Source: JBCCGI01 sp039029355 (lineage in GTDB: Bacteria; Planctomycetota; UBA1135; GCA-002686595). From it: a stretch of DNA of 64,000 nucleotides. Positions within the stretch are counted from its first letter, which is position 1; each line of letters opens with the position of its first letter. Below the pieces are notes generated by a model that was not told where the DNA came from, did no database searches, and saw only the letters and a program-made list of their open reading frames with translations. Position numbers and translations under genes: made by a program. Below, in pieces: positions 36,810-44,441 of the stretch. The stretch lies in NCBI GenBank assembly GCA_039029355.1, contig JBCCGI010000024.1, positions 1-64,000 of the forward strand. Direction: 5' to 3'.

Positions 36810-37451
36810 CTAGCGGGACAGCACCCCCGCCAGCTTGTCGACCGCCGCCTGGTCCCACATCGCGAAGAGCGCGTCCTCATCGCCGTTCGGCCAGCGCACC
36901 TCGGCCAGGCTGCCGCCCACGACGATCTGCAGGTTGAGCCGGCGGCCGTTCTGCTCCTTCTTGAGCACCGCGTTGTGGGGGCCGTACTTGATGAGCTCGG
37001 AGCCCGCCGGGAGCATCGCCGGGTTGGCGATCCACATCTGGAACATCTGCAGCATCGGCGAGTCGGCCGTCACGGTGACCTGGATCGGCTGCCCGCCGCC
37101 GTCGGGGATGTAGCGCTGCTCGATCACGTTGCCGACCGTCGCCGCGAGCGCGCCGAGGAACGGGTTCGCGGCCTGGTCCTGCTTCTTCGGCTTCTCGGCC
37201 TGGAAGCCCGCCGGAGCGCCGGGCAGCGCGGCGCGGATCGCGTCGCCGCGCGCCTTCGCCACGAGCGCGACCGCCTCCTGCAGCGACGTCTGGCAGGCGC
37301 CGTAGCGCTTGTCGCCCCAGGCCTTCTTGGCGGTGTCGACGAGCGTGCCGAAGTCGCTCGCCTGGCGGGGCTTGACGCGTTCCTGGGTGGCGGCGCCGAG
37401 CGCGAGGGGGGCGATTGCGAGGAGCGAGAGGGCGAGGAGGGGGCGCGACAT
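36810..37451 (-). CDS. Secreted protein of unknown function
   Basis: The product has 213 residues. ATG 37451 starts a signal peptide (RPLLALSLLAIAPLALGAATQ) and is preceded by AAAGG 9 nt upstream. The mature part begins with a helical segment (FGTLVDTAKKAWGDKRYGACQTSLQEAVALVAKARGD). A variable linker (EKPKKQDQAANPF) then leads to an alpha/beta part (QVTVTADSPMLQMFQMWIANPAML, NLQIVVGGSLAEVRWP). No catalytic or metal-binding pattern is evident. The gene has its own ~300-nt upstream region and no close partner. I do not recognise it beyond a conserved-looking periplasmic or exported protein. Confidence 0.7.
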   Translation of the reverse strand: MSRPLLALSLLAIAPLALGAATQERVKPRQASDFGTLVDTAKKAWGDKRYGACQTSLQEAVALVAKARGDAIRAALPGAPAGFQAEKPKKQDQAANPFLGALAATVGNVIEQRYIPDGGGQPIQVTVTADSPMLQMFQMWIANPAMLPAGSELIKYGPHNAVLKKEQNGRRLNLQIVVGGSLAEVRWPNGDEDALFAMWDQAAVDKLAGVLSR

Positions 37452-37580
37452 GGTCGTTTGCCTTTCGGGAAGGAGGGAGCTGGGATCGCAGCTCCGGATT
37501 CCAAGCGCGGGCCACGCGTCGGTCAAGCTCGCGCTAGCTCTCGGCCCGTTTTCCGGCGCCTACCCCGCGAAAAAGGGGAG

Positions 37581-37712
37581 GTGTTCCGGTAGCGCTCGCG
37601 CTCGCCCTCGCCGCCCTCCCAGCGACGGCCGGGGAGCTCGGCTTGGCGACCGAGATCCGCGCGATCGGCTTCGACGGCGCAGATCCTGGCCTTTGTCGAC
37701 GACGTGCTCTAG
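37581..37712 (+). pseudogene. Possible 3' remnant of a gene
   Basis: In the ~300-nt gap between two minus-strand genes, the plus strand encodes LATEIRAIGFDGA in one frame. After a one-base shift near 37680 it continues QILAFVDDVL and a TAG at 37710. This reads like the broken tail of a coding sequence. No start or upstream portion is recognisable and the stretch is short, so it may be chance in GC-rich DNA. Confidence 0.2.
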
Positions 37713-37748
37713 GGCGGGACACGCTGACGGGGACCTCGCTCTTGACGG

Positions 37749-39368
37749 TTAGCGTTCGGCGAGCAGCGTGAGCTCCTGCTCGAGCTCGCGCGCGTCGGCG
37801 GGAACGAGCCGCGTGGGCGCGCGCGCGAAGCCGGGCACCTCGCCCAGCGTCAGCCGGTAGGGACCCGGCCCCTCGAGCAGGAAGAGCGCGCTGGCGCCGT
37901 CGCGCGCGTCGGCGCCGCGGTGCGCCTGGACGGTCGCGAGGACCGGGCGGCCGGCGAGGTCGGTGACGGTGGTGGCGCTCCACGCGGCGTCGGGGGCGGG
38001 GACGCTCGCGCCGCCGCGGGACAGCCGCACGACCAGCGGGCGGAGCTCGGCGCGTTCGAGCTCGACGAGCTCCTCGCGCCACTCCGTGTCGAGCTCGAGT
38101 TCGGCCACGTACGTGCGGTAGCCCGCGGCGACGACTCCGACCTCGACCCCTCCGCGCGCGACGCCGAGCAGCAGCGCGCCGTGGGGGGCTTGGCGCCAGT
38201 CCGGCGCACCGCGCGGGCGCCACAGCACCACGTCGGGCTGCACGGGAGCGCCGTCGGTCGCGTCCACCGGCCACAGCTTGAGCTTGGGAAGCGGCGGGAC
38301 GACGAGCAGCGCCGAGGTGGTGGACCCGCTCCGCACGTCGACGTCGATCGACGCCGTGCCGGGCAGCGCTGTGATGCGGTGCCGCCCGACGCGCCGCGGG
38401 CCGGTTCCGCCCGCGAGCTCGCCGGCGGCGACGCGGTCGAGTGAGCGCGACCGAAGCTCGACGCGCCGCGGCTCGTCCGCGTCGAGCGCCTCGACCGCCA
38501 GCGTCAGGGCGTCGCGGTCGCGCTCGTCTGCGAGCACCACCGTCAGCTGGATGTCGCCCAAGTCCGCGGGCCGCCACAGCGCGGCCAGGTCGAGCGTGAG
38601 CTCGACGGTCTCGGCGGCCGCGACCGTCACGGCGCGCTCGGTGATGCACACGTCGGCGAAGCGGTCGTGCAGCGCGACGAAGCGCGCCCGATAGCGCCCG
38701 GGCGCGAGGCCGGCGAGCGTGATGGCGCGACCGTCGAGCGGGCGCGCGGCGACCGGCGTGCCCGCGGCGTCCAGCAGGCGCAGCTCGTAGCGCTGCGAGC
38801 GGTCGCGCGGAGGAGCGGCGTCCACGCGCAGAGCGCCGCCCAGAGCGAGCGCATACAGCGCGGTCTCGCCGCCCTGGGGAGGCTCGACGTGGCGCCACGC
38901 GAAGCCCTCGGCGCCCAGCCAGTAGGACCGCTGCGCGACCTCCGAGCCCGCGGCGGGCAGGGCGAAGGGAGACCGTGCTACGCGCCTGGCCCGGGCCAGC
39001 GCCGCCGGAGTCGGCAGCGAGCCGGGCGGCTCGTGCCCCGCTGCCGGCACGACGTCGAGCCCGTGTAGGTCATCGCCCGTGCGGACGTCCACGACGCGCA
39101 CCCGTCCCTCGGCGACGGCGGCCGCGCGCGCGGCCACGAGGTCGGCGCCCGAACGAACCGCTGCCGCGGGCCTGGCCCGGCGCGCGGGCGAAGCGGCGTG
39201 GAGCGGCGCCTGGGGACCCTCCTCGGCGGCCGGAGCGTGCCGCGGGGCGTCGATGGAAGCCACGGCTCCGGAGCGCGCCGGCGCCGCCAGCGCGAGCCAC
39301 AGGGCAAGCGCGCCGGCGGCGGCGATCGCGGCGGTCCGCTTGGCGCCCGGGCTCAGCAGTCGTAGCAC
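37749..39368 (-). CDS. Membrane-anchored or secreted beta-rich protein, unknown function
   Basis: The product has 539 residues. The best start is GTG 39368, giving LRLLSPGAKRTAAIAAAGALALWLALAAPA, a positively charged N-terminus followed by one hydrophobic segment. No in-frame ATG lies close. The rest alternates Ala/Arg-rich linkers with beta-sandwich segments of the carboxypeptidase-regulatory/SdrD-B kind (LAGLAPGRYRARFVAL, LPGTASIDVDVRSGST, LLLGVARGGVEVGVVAAGYRTY). These may be several such domains in series carried on the outer face of the membrane. The start overlaps the 3' end of the upstream Cys-rich gene by 16 nt, so the two are probably translationally coupled. No enzymatic motif was seen. 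Confidence 0.65.
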   Translation of the reverse strand: MLRLLSPGAKRTAAIAAAGALALWLALAAPARSGAVASIDAPRHAPAAEEGPQAPLHAASPARRARPAAAVRSGADLVAARAAAVAEGRVRVVDVRTGDDLHGLDVVPAAGHEPPGSLPTPAALARARRVARSPFALPAAGSEVAQRSYWLGAEGFAWRHVEPPQGGETALYALALGGALRVDAAPPRDRSQRYELRLLDAAGTPVAARPLDGRAITLAGLAPGRYRARFVALHDRFADVCITERAVTVAAAETVELTLDLAALWRPADLGDIQLTVVLADERDRDALTLAVEALDADEPRRVELRSRSLDRVAAGELAGGTGPRRVGRHRITALPGTASIDVDVRSGSTTSALLVVPPLPKLKLWPVDATDGAPVQPDVVLWRPRGAPDWRQAPHGALLLGVARGGVEVGVVAAGYRTYVAELELDTEWREELVELERAELRPLVVRLSRGGASVPAPDAAWSATTVTDLAGRPVLATVQAHRGADARDGASALFLLEGPGPYRLTLGEVPGFARAPTRLVPADARELEQELTLLAER

Positions 39369-39748
39369 TGCTTCGATACCCAGCAGCTGTCCCACGAGAA
39401 GATCGCGACGTAGGTCTGAAGCTGCTGGTTCCAGACGCCTCCGGTGTTGTGGGGGTTCTTCCAGTCGTACTTGAATGCGGACCCGCAGCGCTTGCCGTCG
39501 GGGCAGTAGGCGCAGAGGTCGCAGTACTTGTTCGCCTTCTGTGCCCCGTTGTGCCCGGCCCAGAACTGGGCTGCCCAAGGGCTGTCACCGTTGCCGGACT
39601 CCTGTCCGCCGTTGGCGAAGTAGTCCTTGTACTGCCCGTCGCAGGCCTGCATGCCCGGGATGGCGTCCGAGGCGGACAGGGGCGGGGCGACGAGGGCGAA
39701 GAGGAAGAAGGCGAGCGGGCCCAGGGTGCGTCGGATGCGCTCGAGCAT
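39353..39748 (-). CDS. Small secreted cysteine-rich protein
   Basis: The product has 131 residues. ATG 39748 is 6 nt after CGGAG and starts a signal peptide (LGPLAFFLFALVAPPLSA). The mature ~95 residues hold eight Cys (ACDG, YCDLC, AYCPDG, RCGS, DSCW, QCYDC), enough for four disulfides, and many aromatic and Asn/Gly residues (SPWAAQFWAGHNGAQ, VWNQQLQTYVAIF). The Cys-x-x-Cys-x-x-Cys run and the terminal Cys-x-x-Cys could instead bind a metal. Its composition differs from the Ala/Arg-rich neighbours. It overlaps the following gene by 16 nt, suggesting the two products work together. I do not recognise the family. Confidence 0.75.
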   Translation of the reverse strand: MLERIRRTLGPLAFFLFALVAPPLSASDAIPGMQACDGQYKDYFANGGQESGNGDSPWAAQFWAGHNGAQKANKYCDLCAYCPDGKRCGSAFKYDWKNPHNTGGVWNQQLQTYVAIFSWDSCWVSKQCYDC

Positions 39749-39951
39749 CGATTTCTCCGGAACGGGTGAGGGGGACGGGCCGCAGCCCCATGGCTCCGGC
39801 TGCAGCCGTCTCCACCGACGACCGCCCCACGGTTGCGGCAAAGTGCGCCCCCGAAAAAGAAACCCTCGGATTACCGTATCCAGAGGCGCTCGCGACTGCC
39901 CCTCGCGCAGGCGTCGTTCTTCCCACTCGGTCCCCAGGTACCCCTTCACCG

Positions 39952-42552
39952 ATGAACTACCGCACTCCGCGTTCGTCCGGCTCGCTCGTCCTCTGCTTCT
40001 CCGCCGCCGCCGCGCTTGCCGGCGGCTCGCCCCGGGCCCAGGAATTCGTCGACCAGCGCATTGTGATGCCGGGGTCGGACTCGGTCACCGCCGCGAGCGG
40101 CGCGCTGCGGCACGGCGACATCGACGGCGACGGCATCGACGAGCTGGTCGCCATCCTCGACCTCGAGACCGACTATGTGCTGAAGCTGGGTGAGGACGGC
40201 TTCGAGGTGGTCGACTCGGTGCAGGTCGGCTCCACCGCCGACTCGGCCTTCGCCGATCTCAACGGCGACGGACGCGCCGACTACATGGTCTCCAGCGAGT
40301 TCGGCACCCTCGGCTGGCACCGGGGGCTCGCGTCGGGATTGCTGGGCGCCTTCCAGACCATCCAGACCGCGGGGCCGGGCGTCTTCTACGGGGTCAAGAG
40401 CGCGGCCGACGTCGACGGGGACGGCGACATCGACGTGATCGTCGACGCCTCGGTCAGCGGGACGGACCAGATCCGCTGGTACCCCGGCAACGGCGCGGGC
40501 TTCTTCAGCGCACCGAAGGCGATCACGGTCAGTGCGAACGCGTTCGACCTCGCGCCGGGCGACTTCGACGCCGACGGTGAGATCGACGTCGCGGTAGCAC
40601 GCACCGACTCGGGGATCGCGTACGTGCTCTTCGGCTCGGGCGGGACGCTGGCTCCGGAGACGTCGCTGGGCGCGGGCGCGGAGGCGCGGCTAATCGAGGC
40701 GGGCGACTTCGACGGAGACGGGATCACCGACCTGGCCTGCTTCGGCTCGGCGCCGGCGGTGTCCTGGCTGCGCGGCGGACCGGGCGGGCTGACGCTCGTG
40801 GGCTCGGTCCCGCTCTTCGGCGCGACCTCGGGCGCGCGCGACCTCGACGCGGTCGACCTCGACCAGGACGGCGTCGACGACCTGCTGGCGATCCCGGACG
40901 ACGTGCTCTACCGCATTCCCGGCCAGGCGGGCGTGGGGCTGGTCGCCTCGTCGGAGGTACTGGACCTCGACGCCCGTGCCGCGGCCGCCTTCGAGTACGA
41001 CGGGGAGCCGGGGCTGGACCTCGCCTACCTGGTGCAGGGCTGGCGCAACCCCGCGTTCCGGCCCGGCGACGGCGACGGCGGCTTCGTCGAGCCGACCGAC
41101 GTCGCGCTGACGGCGCCCTGCCCGGGCTACAACGACGTCAGCGCCGGCGACCTCGACCGCGACGGCGTGCTCGACCTGGCCTTCGAGGCCGGCGTGTGGC
41201 TGCGCGGCGACGGGGCCGGCGGGTTTCTGCCCGAGGCGCCGCTGGGCGCGCGCCCGTCGGAGCTGGCCGACCTCGATGGCGACGGCTGGCTCGACTCGAT
41301 CGCGCTGGTGCCGGACTGCGCCCCGCCGACCGGGCTCGTGCTGTCCTACGGCGGTGCCGGCGGCTTCGGTGCCGGCGTCCAGCCTCCGCAGGCGCCAGGG
41401 CTGATCCTGGCGGCGGTCGGCGACGTGGACGCCGACGGCGACCTGGACGTCGCGGCGGCGACGGACACGACCGCGTTCACCTACCTCAACCAGGGTGGCA
41501 GCTTTCCCGGGCCGACGCTGACCGCGCTGCCCGGGCCGTACCTCGATCTGACCGCCGGCGACCTGAACACCGACGGCCTGGCGGACCTGGCGCGCTCGTG
41601 GCACAAGCCGCTGGGCTACTTCGAGCCGGCCGAGAACGACGTGGCTTGGGGGCTCTCGGTGGGCGACGGCACGCTGGCCGCGATCCAGATGATCACGCTG
41701 CCCTTCCAGGGCCAGCTGCGCGATCTCCTGATCCGCGACGCGAGCGGCGACGGCTTCAACGACCTGATCTGGATGCAGGAGGGCTTCGCCCACGCGTCCG
41801 CCGCGCTGGGGGACGGGACCGGCGCTCTGAGCGCTCCGACCCAGCTCGCGTTCGGCAACCTGGTGCGCGGCAACGCGGTCGACCTGGTCGACGTGAACGG
41901 CGATGGAGCGCCGGACCTGATCGAGGGCTCGACCTTCGCTGCGGACGGCGCCGAGCGCATCTCGATCTTGCTTTGGAACGGCTCAGACTACGAGGCGTGG
42001 CGCGAGCTCGCGACGCCCGGACCGGTCTCCGAGATGGCGATCGTCGACTTCGACGTCGACGGCCAGACCGACTTCGTGTGGACCCACGACGGCGGCGTGC
42101 GGATCGCCCGCAACCTGCGCGGCGACGGCCCGGGCACGGCGCCGTTCGGCGCCGGGACGCCCGGATGCCTCGGGCAGCTCTCCATCGGCACGGTCGAGCC
42201 CGCCGAGATCGGCAACTTCGACTTCCGGCTGCGCGCGCACCAGGTTCCGCCCGGGGCGTTCGGCTGGTTCGCGGTGTCCAATGCCGCGTCGCTCGCGGGC
42301 AGCGACCCGTTCGGGCTCGGCGCGCTGATGCACGTCGACCCGCTGGCGTCGACGCTGCTGTTGCTCCTGGACGCGCCCGCGGACGCGTCGGGCCAGGCCG
42401 ACCTGCTGCTCCCGATCCCGACCACGCCCGAGCTGGCCGGCACGGCGCTCACGGCGCAGGCCTTCCACCTGGGCGTGCCCGGGTACTCGTGCTCGCCGTC
42501 GTTCCTGACGCTGGTGAGCTCGCGCGGGCTGTCGATCGTGCTGCAGCCCTGA
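39952..42552 (+). CDS. Secreted 14-repeat FG-GAP/VCBS protein
   Basis: The product has 866 residues. ATG 39952 begins a signal peptide (SGSLVLCFSAAAALAGGSPRAQ). There are fourteen calcium-loop positions from DIDGDGIDE to DFDVDGQTD. The seventh is degenerate (EYDGEPGLD) but sits at the correct spacing. A ~135-residue C-terminal beta module follows (CLGQLSIGTVEPAEIGNFDFRL, ending SSRGLSIVLQP), of the longer type also found on the giants at 21.6-32.3 kb. No Shine-Dalgarno sequence is seen; the 203-nt upstream region is shared with the divergent Cys-rich gene. An exported binding or scaffold role is inferred from the propeller repeats. Confidence 0.88.
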   Translation: MNYRTPRSSGSLVLCFSAAAALAGGSPRAQEFVDQRIVMPGSDSVTAASGALRHGDIDGDGIDELVAILDLETDYVLKLGEDGFEVVDSVQVGSTADSAFADLNGDGRADYMVSSEFGTLGWHRGLASGLLGAFQTIQTAGPGVFYGVKSAADVDGDGDIDVIVDASVSGTDQIRWYPGNGAGFFSAPKAITVSANAFDLAPGDFDADGEIDVAVARTDSGIAYVLFGSGGTLAPETSLGAGAEARLIEAGDFDGDGITDLACFGSAPAVSWLRGGPGGLTLVGSVPLFGATSGARDLDAVDLDQDGVDDLLAIPDDVLYRIPGQAGVGLVASSEVLDLDARAAAAFEYDGEPGLDLAYLVQGWRNPAFRPGDGDGGFVEPTDVALTAPCPGYNDVSAGDLDRDGVLDLAFEAGVWLRGDGAGGFLPEAPLGARPSELADLDGDGWLDSIALVPDCAPPTGLVLSYGGAGGFGAGVQPPQAPGLILAAVGDVDADGDLDVAAATDTTAFTYLNQGGSFPGPTLTALPGPYLDLTAGDLNTDGLADLARSWHKPLGYFEPAENDVAWGLSVGDGTLAAIQMITLPFQGQLRDLLIRDASGDGFNDLIWMQEGFAHASAALGDGTGALSAPTQLAFGNLVRGNAVDLVDVNGDGAPDLIEGSTFAADGAERISILLWNGSDYEAWRELATPGPVSEMAIVDFDVDGQTDFVWTHDGGVRIARNLRGDGPGTAPFGAGTPGCLGQLSIGTVEPAEIGNFDFRLRAHQVPPGAFGWFAVSNAASLAGSDPFGLGALMHVDPLASTLLLLLDAPADASGQADLLLPIPTTPELAGTALTAQAFHLGVPGYSCSPSFLTLVSSRGLSIVLQP

Positions 42553-42566
42553 CGGGCGCGACGGCC

Positions 42567-43955
42567 TCAGTAGGTGAGGTTGACCCCGACCGGGCCGCTC
42601 GCGAAGCTCATGTCCGGGAAGGCCGGCCCCGGGTCGTACAGCGTCATCGCGTGGTGCAGGCGCAGTCCGACGAAGCTCGCGGTCGCGGGGACCGAGAGCG
42701 TGACCGAGGCCTCGGCCGAGCCGGGCAGCGTCCCCTGCGACCCGGTGAGGTAGGTCGGCGTCACTCCCAGCGTGTCGACCAGATAGTCGTCGATCGTGAG
42801 CGGTACGTGCACCCCGACCCACGTGAAGCCCGCCGTACCGCTAGAGCTGCCCAGCAGGCGAAAGTAGAGCCCGGCTTGCGACGCGGGATCCTGCGAGCGG
42901 AAGTCGATCACCTGGCTCCCGCCGAGCGCCATGCTGATGTAGCTGGTGTCGGCCGACAGGCTGGGGCACGCCTGATCGAGGTAGGCCTGAAAGAGGCCCT
43001 CGCCGTGGACGGCCTGCCCGGCTCCGTCGAAGTGCAGCCCGTCGCCCGGCTGGCCGCAGCCGTCGGTCGAGCCCAGCTCGCGGAAGGACGCGTCGCTGCC
43101 GTCGAAGAGCCCGGCCGCCGCGTCCGCGCACACCACCTCGCGCTGCGCGGTCCGGACCGTGTCGATCGCGGGCCGCAGGATGCCCGAGGTGTAGGCGACG
43201 TAGTCGGGCGTCTGGCCGACGATGAAGGGAATCGTCGTCAGGCTCGTCAGCCCGCGCGCCTGGATGTCGCCGCGGAGCGTCGCGATCAGGTCGGTCAGGT
43301 TGGCCGCGTACGGGTCGGCGAGGCAGGCGCTCACGCCGTCCCAGGCGCCCTGCGCGCAGAAGATCCCGCGCACGTCGAGCGTCGCGCCCGACAGCGCCGC
43401 GTTGGCGGCGTCGAGTTGGGCCAGCAGCTCTCCATACAGGTCCCCGCAGGTGGGGTCCCAGCTGGTGGACGCGTTGTGGGGCCCGCCGGTGCCGGTGCAC
43501 GGCGGCGCGTCGGGGCACGGGGCCCCCGTGCCGTCGAAGGCGGGCGGTGCCAGCCAGGTGCCGCCGACGCCGTACTTCATCAGGTAGACCGTCTCGCCGA
43601 GGTGCGCCTGCAGCGCGCTCCCGAGCGCCGCCTCGGGGCCGACGAGCCCGTTGCCCTCGCAGAAGGTCGCGCCCGGGTCGACGTTCGTGTTGAGGCCCGC
43701 GGTCAGCGGCTCCCACGCGTCGACCCCCGGGCAGAAGTTCCAGATCATCACGCCGCTCAGTTGACCCTGCAGATGGGACGGCAGCTCGAGCGAGCAGGCG
43801 TAGCCCTCCATGTTCGACTGGCCGAACAGCACGAAGGTGGGGACGGTGGTCGCGCCGTCGGAGGGCGGCGACTGCGCGGCGAGGGGCAGCGGAAGGACGG
43901 CGGCCGCGAGGACCGCCGCGGGGCGGAGTTGGCCTAGAGAGGTGGCGAGCAGCAA
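42567..43955 (-). CDS. Secreted SASA-type carbohydrate esterase with terminal beta module
   Basis: The product has 462 residues from TTG 43955, chosen because AGGAG stands 5 nt before it and it begins directly with a signal peptide (RPAAVLAAAVLPLPLAAQ). An ATG at 44024 would add 23 unlikely Pro/Arg residues. The SGNH/SASA core shows FVLFGQSNMEGY (Ser47 nucleophile), KYGVGGTWLAPP (oxyanion region) and GDGLHFDGAGQ (Asp305, His308). This is the sialate O-acetylesterase/CE6 pattern, which removes acetyl groups from sugars. A long Cys-containing loop (CPDAPPCTGTGGPHN) is unusual. Residues ~340-462 form the longer terminal beta module, as on the giant proteins. It converges on the FG-GAP gene with 14 nt between the stops. 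Confidence 0.87.
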   Translation of the reverse strand: MLLATSLGQLRPAAVLAAAVLPLPLAAQSPPSDGATTVPTFVLFGQSNMEGYACSLELPSHLQGQLSGVMIWNFCPGVDAWEPLTAGLNTNVDPGATFCEGNGLVGPEAALGSALQAHLGETVYLMKYGVGGTWLAPPAFDGTGAPCPDAPPCTGTGGPHNASTSWDPTCGDLYGELLAQLDAANAALSGATLDVRGIFCAQGAWDGVSACLADPYAANLTDLIATLRGDIQARGLTSLTTIPFIVGQTPDYVAYTSGILRPAIDTVRTAQREVVCADAAAGLFDGSDASFRELGSTDGCGQPGDGLHFDGAGQAVHGEGLFQAYLDQACPSLSADTSYISMALGGSQVIDFRSQDPASQAGLYFRLLGSSSGTAGFTWVGVHVPLTIDDYLVDTLGVTPTYLTGSQGTLPGSAEASVTLSVPATASFVGLRLHHAMTLYDPGPAFPDMSFASGPVGVNLTY

Positions 43956-44042
43956 GAGAGCTCCTGGGTTCGGGGGTCTAGGAGAGGTCGGAGTCGAGGC
44001 TAGCCGGCCCTCGCGGATCCGCAAGGGACCTACCGTCCGCGC

Positions 44043-44270
44043 CTAGCCGCGCTGCGAAGCGCTGAGCCGCCAGGCTCCGAGCCCGCCCAGCGCGGCCGCG
44101 GCCAGCAGCAGCGGCGCCCGCGGCGGCACCGAGATCATCATCTGGGCCAGCGCCCCGCCCAGGACGCTCGCGAGGATCCAGGTGGTGGGGTGCCGCGAGC
44201 CGTGGGCGGCCGAGGACCACCCGACGAGCGCGCCGCACCCGGCGGCGAGGGCGTACACGAGCGCGAGCAT
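44043..44270 (-). CDS. Small membrane protein
   Basis: The product has 75 residues with two or three hydrophobic segments (LALVYALAAGCGALVGW, WILASVLGGALAQMMI, LLLAAAALGGLGAW) and a basic C-terminus (RLSASQRG). No domain is recognised. It has a TAGGAT box 8 nt before the ATG and no Shine-Dalgarno sequence, as in the other presumed leaderless genes of the window. It stands alone, divergent from the propeller gene at 44442. A role cannot be assigned. Confidence 0.6.
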   Translation of the reverse strand: MLALVYALAAGCGALVGWSSAAHGSRHPTTWILASVLGGALAQMMISVPPRAPLLLAAAALGGLGAWRLSASQRG

Positions 44271-44278
44271 CGATTCCG

Positions 44279-44284
44279 ATCCTA
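44279..44284 (-). promoter_or_regulatory. Candidate -10 box (TAGGAT), leaderless
   Basis: TAGGAT on the minus strand, 8 nt before the ATG at 44270, with no Shine-Dalgarno sequence. Confidence 0.4.
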
Positions 44285-44441
44285 GGGGACCTCGCGCGAG
44301 GGGGGCAAGCCGGTGCGGACCGAGGGGAAACCATGGAAACCGCCCAGATCGCTTCAGGGTCGCTGCGGGGGTCGCGTCTGGAAGGGCAGACCCTCTCCTC
44401 GCGGCTCGGCCGCGACGTCGCAACCCAAGCTCCCACTCGCC

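Noticed and set aside
42567..44024. ATG at 44024 as the start of the SASA esterase gene
   Set aside because: It adds a Pro/Arg-rich segment in front of the signal peptide. TTG 43955 has AGGAG 5 nt upstream and begins the signal peptide directly.
44320..44335. Possible shared upstream word GAAACCA(T/C) near 13955 (-), 44328 (+) and 48110 (+) as a common regulator site
   Set aside because: Only seven to eight bases, at unequal distances (about 70-110 nt) from the starts, with no further similarity. Chance is a sufficient explanation.
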